From: Gammaproteobacteria bacterium
GTDB taxonomy: Bacteria; Pseudomonadota; Gammaproteobacteria; Steroidobacterales; Steroidobacteraceae
Length of the DNA stretch: 6,919 nt
Direction of reading: 5' to 3'
Assembly (NCBI GenBank): GCA_028293775.1
Contig: JAQGOD010000264.1
Location: 1 to 6,919 of the forward strand
The translations under genes and the position numbers were made by a program. Positions 1-5,987 of the stretch are shown here, one piece after another. Numbering within the stretch: position 1 is the stretch's first letter; the number at the start of each line of letters is the position of its first letter. Under the pieces are notes generated by a model that had not been told where the DNA came from, did not search any database, and was given only the letters and a program-made list of their open reading frames with translations.

Positions 1-841
1 GATAGAGAAGCGGAAGCAGGAACGGGATGCCGCCTATTCCAAGGCGAGTGAATAAGTTGCCGCTCACCGCGACGCGGAAGGTACGAATGGCAAGCAGCCT
101 CAAGCGCAGCAATGGGTGCGGCGTGCGCTTGCTATGCAGTCCGTAGGCGGCGAGCAGCGCCGCCGAAATCACGAGCAGTCCGAGCATTTCGCGGCCGCTC
201 AAGGTGGTTTCGCCAAACACCTCGAGCACATACGACAGCAACGCGATACCGGAGCCGAACAACACCAAGCCGATGATGTCCAGCCGGTAGTTTCGCGCCT
301 CCCGATAGTTCGGCAGATGCCGGTACACCAATACCAAGCCGCACAAGCCAATCGGAATATTGACGAAGAAAATGACGCTCCAATGAAAATAGCCAATGAT
401 CGCGCCGCCCAGGACCGGCCCCAGCATCGGGCCGACCAGGCCGGGGATGGCAACGAAACTTAGGGCGTTGATGAGTTCAGACTTGGCGAACGCACGAACG
501 ATGGTTATTCGGCCGACAGGAAGCATCATCGCGCCGCCGCAGCCTTGCAGGATGCGAAACGCCACGAGCCAATGGATATTGCTGGAGATGCCGCACAGGA
601 AAGAACCCAACGTGAAGATCCCGATCGCCGATGCGAAGACTCGGCGGGTGCCGAAGCGATTTGCCATCCAGCCGCTGATCGGAATGAACACTGCCAGGCT
701 CAAAGTATAGCTGGCAAGAACCGCTTTCATGCTCAACGGCGGCACGTGGAGCGAGCGCGCGATTGCCGGCACCGCGGTATTCAAGATGGTGGTGTCCAAG
801 GATTCCATGAAGAATCCAACGGCTACCAACCATGGGAGCAT
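1..841 (-). CDS. DHA2-family (EmrB/QacA-like) MFS multidrug exporter, 3' end outside window
   Basis: Inner-membrane proton-driven efflux transporter of the major facilitator superfamily, drug:H+ antiporter family 2. The frame is open from ATG 841 to the left edge, giving 280 visible residues and no stop, so the C-terminal part is missing. Family hallmarks are visible. LDTTILNTAVP (15-25) lies in TM1. Motif A is GWMANRFGTRR (57-67). Motif B is RILQGCGGAMMLP (96-108). Motif C, GLVGPMLGPVLGG (134-146), marks antiporters. WSVIFFVNIPIG (154-165) and HPLLRLRLL (242-250) are typical of the 14-TM DHA2 group. About nine hydrophobic spans can be seen. Motif A has Asn61 where Asp is usual. ATG 841 lies 43 nt after the pgm stop, but the frame stays open upstream into pgm and the residues there look protein-like (see findings). 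Substrate unknown. The family call is firm; the exact start is not. Confidence 0.9.
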   Translation of the reverse strand, partial: MLPWLVAVGFFMESLDTTILNTAVPAIARSLHVPPLSMKAVLASYTLSLAVFIPISGWMANRFGTRRVFASAIGIFTLGSFLCGISSNIHWLVAFRILQGCGGAMMLPVGRITIVRAFAKSELINALSFVAIPGLVGPMLGPVLGGAIIGYFHWSVIFFVNIPIGLCGLVLVYRHLPNYREARNYRLDIIGLVLFGSGIALLSYVLEVFGETTLSGREMLGLLVISAALLAAYGLHSKRTPHPLLRLRLLAIRTFRVAVSGNLFTRLGIGGIPFLLPLLY

Positions 842-844
842 CCG

Positions 845-883
845 CTTGGCAGTGGCGGTCAGCGCGACGTTGTCGGTGCCAAG
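845..883 (-). repeat. 7-bp inverted repeat in the pgm/transporter gap
   Basis: CTTGGCA at 845-851 and its exact complement TGCCAAG at 877-883 flank 25 nt. That loop contains a small inner hairpin, CGAC (865-868) and GTCG (872-875) around GTT. On the transcript (minus strand) the structure starts 1-2 nt after the pgm stop codon. Its 3' arm ends 3 nt before the ATG at 841, so it covers the place where a ribosome-binding site would be. There is no U-tract, so it is not a classical intrinsic terminator. It could moderate translation of the transporter or be fortuitous. Confidence 0.4.
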
Positions 884-884
884 G

Positions 885-2543
885 CTAATTGCCTCCGGCC
901 CCCGCGAGAGTGCCGTCGACGATGGTCTGCGCCTCAGCGATCAGCCGGCGCAAATGCGCATCGCTGTGAAAGCTTTCGGCGTAGATTTTGTAGATGTCCT
1001 CGGTTCCAGAAGGACGCGCCGCAAACCAACCCCCTCGCGAGCTTACCTTGACGCCGCCGATGGGCGCGTTATTGCCGGGCGCTTCAGTCAAGACCGAGTC
1101 GATCGGATCTCCGGCCCATTCCGTGATGCGAACTTGTTGTCGATCGAGTTTCGAGAGCTTGGCTTTCTGCGCAGAATTGGCCGGCGCGTCGATGCGATCC
1201 GCGAAGGTAGCCCCCAGTTCCTGAGCAAGGGCGCGATAGTGCTCGCCCGGATCGCGTCCGGTGCTCGCCGTGATCTCGGCGGACAACAGCGCCGGCACGA
1301 TGCCATCCTTGTCAGTGGTCCAGGCCGTGCCGTCCATGCGGCTGAAAGAAGCGCCGGCGCTTTCCTCACCGCCAAAGCCCAGTTTCCCATCGACGAGCCC
1401 GGCCACGAACCACTTGAAACCGACCGGCACTTCGTACACCGAGCGCTTCAGTCGCTTGCCTACCCGATCGATCATTGCACTGCTCACTACGGTCTTGCCG
1501 ATGGCGGCGTCCGCACGCCAGCTGCCGCGGTGGCTGAACAAATAGTCGATCGCCACCGACAGATAATGGTTGGCAGGCATCAACCCGCTGCTTGCGGTAA
1601 CGATGCCATGCCGATCGTGATCGGTGTCGCAGCCGAACGCGATGTCGTAGCGGTCCTTGAGTGCGATCAATCGCTGCATGGCGAAGGAAGAGGATGGATC
1701 CATACGGATCTTTCCATCCCAATCGAGCGTCATGAATCGAAAAGTCGGGTCAACTTCCGTATTCACGACGGTCAGGTCGAGGCGGTAATGTTCGGCGATG
1801 CGAGGCCAGTAGTGCACGCCGGCGCCACCCAAGGGGTCGACACCCATGCGGATCTTGGAATTACGGAGGACATCCATGTCCAAAATGGCGCGAAGATCCT
1901 CAACGTAGGGCTGAACAAAGTCATGCGAGTGCGTCGTCGCCGCTTTGCGCGCCTGGGCGAGCGGAAACCGCCTAATGCCGGCTGCGGACTCGAGTAATTC
2001 ATTCGCCCGGTTTTCGATCCACTTGGTGACATCCGAGTCGGCAGGGCCGCCGTTCGTCGGGTTGTATTTGAACCCCCCGCTGTCGGGCGGATTGTGCGAA
2101 GGCGTAATGACGATGCCGTCGCTCAGGCCGGCGCTGCGGCCGCGGTTAAACCTAAGGATGGCATGAGAGATGACCGGAGTCGGCGTATAATCGCCGCCCG
2201 CGGCGATCATGACTTCCACACCGTTGGCGGCCAGCACTTCGAGCGCACTGGCGAAGGCCGGCGCCGAGAGCGCGTGCGTATCAAAACCCATGAACAGCGG
2301 ACCATCGACGCCCTGCTGCTTTCGGTACTCGCAGATGGCCTGGCTGATGGCGGTAACATGCGCTTCGTTGAATGAAGCGTCGAAAGAGCTTCCGCGATGT
2401 CCGGATGTCCCGAAAGCGACTCTTTGCGAAGCGATCGAGGGATCGGGACGTTCGCTGTAGTACGCGGTGATCAGCCGCGGCACATCGACCAGCACCGCGG
2501 CGGGGGCGGGCTGGCCGGCGAGCGGATTCACTCTGGAACTCAA
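885..2543 (-). CDS. pgm: Alpha-D-glucose phosphate-specific phosphoglucomutase
   Basis: Cytoplasmic enzyme interconverting glucose-1-phosphate and glucose-6-phosphate, linking glucan or trehalose turnover and nucleotide-sugar synthesis to central metabolism. At 552 residues it is close to E. coli Pgm (about 546). All alpha-D-phosphohexomutase landmarks are present in order. FGTSGHRG is at 44-51. The phosphoserine loop TPSHNP (147-152) has catalytic Ser149. The Mg-binding loop DTDHDR is at 306-311, the sugar-binding loop GGEESAG at 391-397 and the phosphate-binding RPSGTE at 510-515. The TTG at 2543 overlaps the tal stop (TTGA, 4 nt). An alternative GTG at 2531 starts with MNPLAGQPAP, which resembles the usual family N-terminus. 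It has a GAG about 7 nt upstream, so it is a serious rival. The pathway context (zwf, tal) fits glucose-6-phosphate supply to the pentose phosphate route. Function is firm; the start is uncertain by four codons. Confidence 0.95.
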   Translation of the reverse strand: MSSRVNPLAGQPAPAAVLVDVPRLITAYYSERPDPSIASQRVAFGTSGHRGSSFDASFNEAHVTAISQAICEYRKQQGVDGPLFMGFDTHALSAPAFASALEVLAANGVEVMIAAGGDYTPTPVISHAILRFNRGRSAGLSDGIVITPSHNPPDSGGFKYNPTNGGPADSDVTKWIENRANELLESAAGIRRFPLAQARKAATTHSHDFVQPYVEDLRAILDMDVLRNSKIRMGVDPLGGAGVHYWPRIAEHYRLDLTVVNTEVDPTFRFMTLDWDGKIRMDPSSSFAMQRLIALKDRYDIAFGCDTDHDRHGIVTASSGLMPANHYLSVAIDYLFSHRGSWRADAAIGKTVVSSAMIDRVGKRLKRSVYEVPVGFKWFVAGLVDGKLGFGGEESAGASFSRMDGTAWTTDKDGIVPALLSAEITASTGRDPGEHYRALAQELGATFADRIDAPANSAQKAKLSKLDRQQVRITEWAGDPIDSVLTEAPGNNAPIGGVKVSSRGGWFAARPSGTEDIYKIYAESFHSDAHLRRLIAEAQTIVDGTLAGAGGN

Positions 2544-3622
2544 GTGGTAGCCAGTGCTGCGCTCTTTTCCTCGATGCGCTTCAGCAGTTCGGTCCAGGAC
2601 TTGACGAAGGATGCCGCCCCATCGATCTGCAATTGATTTGCGAGAGCATCGACATCGATTCCGGCGCGTGCGAATCGATCGAGCACGTGCTCGGCATCGC
2701 CGCCGTCTTTGGCCATGACGCCCGCGACTGTGCCGCCTTTCGCGAAGGCGAGCAGCGTCTTCTCAGGCATCGTGTCGATGGTGTCGGGCGCCACCAACCC
2801 ACTCACGTACAAGTCCTCCGGGGCCTTGGGATCCTTGGTTCCGGTACTGGCCCACAGCATGCGTTGTTTACGTGCACCTTTGGCTTCCAAGTCCTCCCAG
2901 CGCCGGCTGGTGATCAATTCGCAGTGCGCCCGATAGGTGCGTTGCATGATGGCCAACCCTAAGCGGTTGCGCAATTCCTGCGGCACCTTGTCCGCCACAG
3001 ATCGATCCCAACGGCTGACGAATAGCGAGGCGACCGAATTGATCTTGGGATCGAGTCCCGCGGCGAGGCGACGCTCTATGGCGCGCACGTAAGCATCCGC
3101 CACCTTCAAGTATTGCTCGCGAGAGAAAAGCAGCGTGACATTGACCGGAACGCCGGCAAAAATTGCCGCCTCGATCGCGGGGACGCCGGCGGGAGTTCCT
3201 GGAATTTTGACGTAGAGGTTAGGCCTACTGGCCTGCTTGTGGATTGAAAGCGCCGCCGCGACCGTCCCTTGGGTGTCATTCGCCAGCAGCGGCGAAACCT
3301 CCATGGACACCCAGCCGTCGATGCCTTCAGTCCGATCGAACTCGGGCTTGAAAAGATCCGCAGCACGGCGTAAATCTTCCAAGGCGAGTTCGATGAATAA
3401 ATTCTCGCCGGACAAGCCGGCCGATGCCTTTTGCCGGATACCTTTGTCGTACGCCGCGCCCTTGCCGATGGCTTCGTCGAAAATCGTCGGATTCGACGTA
3501 AGACCGGTGACTGAAAGCTGTTCGATATACCGGCGCAGGGTGCCGTCATCGAGCATGTCCCGGGTGATGTTGTCGAGCCAAATGCTTTGCCCCAAGTCGT
3601 GGAGTTGTTTCGTCATACTCAT
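2540..3622 (-). CDS. tal: Transaldolase
   Basis: Cytoplasmic enzyme of the non-oxidative pentose phosphate pathway. It moves a dihydroxyacetone unit from sedoheptulose-7-phosphate to glyceraldehyde-3-phosphate, giving erythrose-4-phosphate and fructose-6-phosphate. The 360 residues match the longer bacterial class (mycobacterial Tal type, about 360-370) rather than E. coli TalB (317). Visible motifs are WLDNI with Asp17, TSNPTIF (42-48), GWVSMEVSP (103-111) with Glu108, and RPNLYVKIPGTP (133-144) with the Schiff-base Lys139. ATG 3622 is chosen over ATG 3616 because GAGGTG (3633-3628) lies 5 nt upstream and because it forms an ATGA overlap with the upstream HAD gene. The stop TGA overlaps the TTG of pgm. 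It is the normal-length protein alone, with no phosphoglucose isomerase domain fused to it as occurs in some bacteria. Confidence 0.95.
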   Translation of the reverse strand: MSMTKQLHDLGQSIWLDNITRDMLDDGTLRRYIEQLSVTGLTSNPTIFDEAIGKGAAYDKGIRQKASAGLSGENLFIELALEDLRRAADLFKPEFDRTEGIDGWVSMEVSPLLANDTQGTVAAALSIHKQASRPNLYVKIPGTPAGVPAIEAAIFAGVPVNVTLLFSREQYLKVADAYVRAIERRLAAGLDPKINSVASLFVSRWDRSVADKVPQELRNRLGLAIMQRTYRAHCELITSRRWEDLEAKGARKQRMLWASTGTKDPKAPEDLYVSGLVAPDTIDTMPEKTLLAFAKGGTVAGVMAKDGGDAEHVLDRFARAGIDVDALANQLQIDGAASFVKSWTELLKRIEEKSAALATT

Positions 3623-4296
3623 GGTCGCACCTCGAAGTCGCTTAGGTTGTGATCGAGAAGATCCCCGATGCGCTCGATCGTGAGATCGGGCGCCGGGATT
3701 GCAGAGTTGGACTCCGCTGCCAACGCGTAGTGCCCTTGCCGCACGAAAACCGTCGTGAGCTTCACGCCCAGGGCGGTCTTCATCGCGGCAAGCAGATTCG
3801 CCTTGTCATCGACCATGACATAGTGATCTGCCGGGTAGCGAAGTTGCAGGGACGTCAGCTCTTTTTCCTTGTGGACGTAAATCAACACGCGGGCCTCCAC
3901 CGCCGCCCAAATACCGGAGCGTTGGATTTTCCGCGGCTGAAATACAATGTCGCCATCGGACAGCACGACGGGCAGACCTAAAGCGCGCAAATGCGCGATG
4001 GCGCCGAGTGCGCCCGGAAACAAGCGGCTGGCAAACGGATACTCCAGCACGAACTCCGACAGCCCAAGCAATTGCGGATTGCCGTCGAGACCCGTGCGAA
4101 AATCCTGCAGACTGCCCAGGTAATCGGCGAGCCCGAGCGCTTCGCGGCGCCGCGCGAAAATTTCCCAGTAGCGGGCGCGCTCGGCTGCACCGAACGAGGC
4201 CTCCAGATGATCGCCAAGGTCCGCGCCAAAGCGGTCGTTGTCCAGCAACGTGTTATCGACATCGAGCAGGAAAATCAGGGGCTCCTGATTCAGCAC
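3619..4296 (-). CDS. HAD-superfamily hydrolase (probable phosphatase), substrate unknown
   Basis: Haloacid dehalogenase-like hydrolase of about 225 residues. Motif I is DVDNT (12-16), with nucleophile Asp12 and general acid/base Asp14. Motif II is the LSDG segment with Ser113. Motif III is a lysine, most likely Lys143 in IYVHKE. Motif IV is VDDK (162-165) with two acidic metal ligands. About 95 residues of mostly helical sequence lie between motifs I and II, as expected for a C1-type cap that sets substrate choice. All catalytic residues are intact. No in-frame ATG precedes motif I nearby. GTG 4296 is chosen, giving the N-terminus [16 protein letters not shown] and overlapping the zwf stop by 7 nt. 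An ATG at 4374 would overlap zwf by 85 nt with an arginine-rich leader and is unlikely. The gene ends in an ATGA overlap with tal. Position suggests a sugar-phosphate or metabolite-repair phosphatase; this is inference. Confidence 0.85.
   Translation of the reverse strand: MLNQEPLIFLLDVDNTLLDNDRFGADLGDHLEASFGAAERARYWEIFARRREALGLADYLGSLQDFRTGLDGNPQLLGLSEFVLEYPFASRLFPGALGAIAHLRALGLPVVLSDGDIVFQPRKIQRSGIWAAVEARVLIYVHKEKELTSLQLRYPADHYVMVDDKANLLAAMKTALGVKLTTVFVRQGHYALAAESNSAIPAPDLTIERIGDLLDHNLSDFEVRP
3628..3633 (-). promoter_or_regulatory. Ribosome-binding site of tal
   Basis: GAGGTG, read on the minus strand, lies 5 nt before ATG 3622 and inside the last codons of the HAD gene. It is the strongest Shine-Dalgarno match in the operon. 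It decides the start in favour of the first of two close ATGs, and suggests transaldolase can be initiated well in its own right as well as by coupling. Confidence 0.7.
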
Positions 4297-5678
4297 GGCG
4301 AGGTTTTCTCGACTTGCGGGTGGTGCCAAGTCTCGCCGCCATCGACGAGTTTGGCGGCCTCCTCGGGGCCCCAAGTCCCCGGCTCGTACTCAATCACGGG
4401 CAAGCCGCCTTTCAACACCGGATCGACCACGCGCCAGGCGGCTTCCACTGCCTCATCCTGCGTGAATAGGGATGCGTCGCCGCGTATGGCATCGCCCAGC
4501 AAACGCTCATAGGGAGGTTTTTCGCTGGGCGAATTGTGGCGGGCAATCAGTTCAACCGGCTCGCCGCGCATGTCCTCGCCGGTCAGCTTGGCCAAGGCCC
4601 CCTCGGCGATGACGACCTCAGGGCTCAAGCGCAACCGAAAATAGTTTGACGGCATCGCATCGCTCGGGTCGAATATCGCCAGCGGCGGCCGTTTGATGGT
4701 GACTCTCACTTCCGTCGCGGTGATCGGCAGGTTCTTGCCCGCACGAATGTAGAAAGGCACATCGGCCCAGCGCCACGTATCGATGTGCAGCCGCAACGCC
4801 GCGAATGTTTCGACCTGCGAGTTTTTCGCCACGCCATTTTCATCTCGATAACCCCGGAACTGTCCGCGCACGACTTCTTTCGGGTCGAGCGGACGCATGG
4901 CGCGGAATATGCGCAGCTTCTCGGCTTGCAGAGTTTTCGCATCGTGGCCCGCCGGCGCATCCATTGCCAGCAGCGTGACCACTTGCAGCAGGTGATTTTG
5001 CACCACGTCGCGAATCGCCCCCACTTCCTCATAGAACGCGCCGCGCCCCTGAACCCCGAAATCCTCGGCCATGGTGATCTGGATGTCGCGGATGTATTCG
5101 CGATTCCAAATCGGTTCAAGGAACGTGTTGGCGAAGCGGAAATACAGAATGTTCTGGACCGCCTCTTTGCCGAGATAGTGATCGATGCGGAAGATTGCCG
5201 CCTCGTCGAATACTTCGTGGAGAGTGCGATCGAGTTCTTGGGCGCTCGCAAGATCGCGTCCAAATGGTTTCTCGACGATCACGCGAGCATTCTCCGTGCA
5301 GCCGCACTTTTCCAATCCGTGCACCACGCTGGCAAACATGCTGGGGGGGATGGCCAGATAGAAAATGGAGCTTTTAGCAAGACCCAGCGCAGTCTTGAGC
5401 TTCGTGTAAGTCTCAGGGTCCGCGTAATCGCCATCGACATAGCGCAGCAGCGCAGCCAACTTTGCAAAGCTGGCTTCGTCGACTTCACCGTTGTGCTGCA
5501 CGCTTTCGCGGGCTCGCTCCTTGAGCTTATCCAGGGTCCAGCCGGCGCGCGCCATGCCGATGATGGGTATATGCAAGTTGCCCTTGCACACCATGGCGTA
5601 GAGCGCCGGAAAAATTTTCTTGTAGGCCAGATCGCCCGTGGCGCCAAAAAATACAAATGCATCGGATTCGGTTGCCAT
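4290..5678 (-). CDS. zwf: Glucose-6-phosphate 1-dehydrogenase
   Basis: Oxidises glucose-6-phosphate to 6-phosphogluconolactone with reduction of NAD(P)+. It is the entry step of the oxidative pentose phosphate and Entner-Doudoroff pathways and a main NADPH source. The 462 residues carry the nucleotide-binding GATGDLA (12-18), YLAIPP (107-112), EKPFGRD (136-142), and the signature RIDHYLGKE (164-172) with Asp166, His167 and Lys171. QNH (227-229) holds the probable catalytic base His229 (equivalent to Leuconostoc His240), and [14 protein letters not shown] (302-315) follows. It is shorter than the usual 490 or so; about 10 residues seem absent between RGQF (271-274) and VETF (289-292) compared with E. 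coli. Start ATG 5678 forms TAATG with the cbpM stop (1-nt overlap), and its own ribosome-binding site is weak, so translation is probably coupled. Cofactor preference cannot be read from the sequence. Confidence 0.96.
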   Translation of the reverse strand: MATESDAFVFFGATGDLAYKKIFPALYAMVCKGNLHIPIIGMARAGWTLDKLKERARESVQHNGEVDEASFAKLAALLRYVDGDYADPETYTKLKTALGLAKSSIFYLAIPPSMFASVVHGLEKCGCTENARVIVEKPFGRDLASAQELDRTLHEVFDEAAIFRIDHYLGKEAVQNILYFRFANTFLEPIWNREYIRDIQITMAEDFGVQGRGAFYEEVGAIRDVVQNHLLQVVTLLAMDAPAGHDAKTLQAEKLRIFRAMRPLDPKEVVRGQFRGYRDENGVAKNSQVETFAALRLHIDTWRWADVPFYIRAGKNLPITATEVRVTIKRPPLAIFDPSDAMPSNYFRLRLSPEVVIAEGALAKLTGEDMRGEPVELIARHNSPSEKPPYERLLGDAIRGDASLFTQDEAVEAAWRVVDPVLKGGLPVIEYEPGTWGPEEAAKLVDGGETWHHPQVEKTSPC

Positions 5679-5986
5679 TATTGATGTCTCGCAAGTTCAC
5701 GCCGCAGTCGTTGGAGCTCTTCGATCAAGTCGATCGCGAGCGCCACGCCGGCGAGGTTCAGTTCCAAGTCCCGCTCGAGCCGCAGCGCCAGGCGCGCGCG
5801 GCGCAGAGCATCTCCTGTGAAGTGCCACTCACTCCTCACTTCGACCACGTTGAGCACGCCTTCCTCCACGAATTCCACGATATGCCGCTCGTCGACCTCG
5901 CACATGCGGCTCAGGTCGTGGATGCTCAAGATGGCGTTGCTGTCGAAAAGGGTGCCGGTCAAGGCCTGATCGTCCGATGGAGACAT
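5678..5986 (-). CDS. cbpM: Chaperone modulator CbpM (MerR-like)
   Basis: Small protein of 102 residues. By family knowledge CbpM binds the J-domain of CbpA and inhibits its co-chaperone and DNA-binding activity. The N-terminal half carries a winged-helix-like segment resembling MerR proteins (about 20-48, [18 protein letters not shown]...). The C-terminal part (about 65-100) is a leucine- and arginine-rich helix likely to form a coiled coil. ATG 5986 is chosen because it lies one base after the cbpA stop (TAA-A-ATG) and has GGGAG (5997-5993) 6 nt upstream. A longer reading from 6067 would run through the end of cbpA and start with a low-complexity leader, so it is rejected. The stop shares a base with the zwf ATG. 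The invariant cbpA-cbpM order supports the call. Confidence 0.88.
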   Translation of the reverse strand: MSPSDDQALTGTLFDSNAILSIHDLSRMCEVDERHIVEFVEEGVLNVVEVRSEWHFTGDALRRARLALRLERDLELNLAGVALAIDLIEELQRLRRELARHQ

Positions 5987-5987
5987 T

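Noticed and set aside
477..833. 118-codon open frame on the minus strand in the transporter region
   Set aside because: It is out of frame with the MFS gene, which carries motifs A, B and C. The product is not membrane-like.
845..883. Intrinsic terminator after pgm
   Set aside because: The inverted repeat has a long loop and no U-tract on the transcript.
729..1997. 422-codon open frame on the plus strand
   Set aside because: It lies opposite pgm and the transporter start. Its translation has no recognisable domain and is rich in Arg/Ala/Gly, as expected for the antisense of a GC-rich gene.
37..3389. 13-nt direct repeat TTCCAAGGCGAGT at 37-49 and 3377-3389
   Set aside because: One such match is expected by chance in a sequence of this length. 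The copies lie inside two unrelated genes with different flanks.
4297..4374. ATG start for the HAD gene at 4374
   Set aside because: It would overlap zwf by 85 nt and add an arginine-rich leader before the HAD fold begins.
4785..5684. 299-codon open frame on the plus strand
   Set aside because: It is fully antisense to zwf, whose catalytic motifs are intact. There is no family resemblance and no ribosome-binding site of note.
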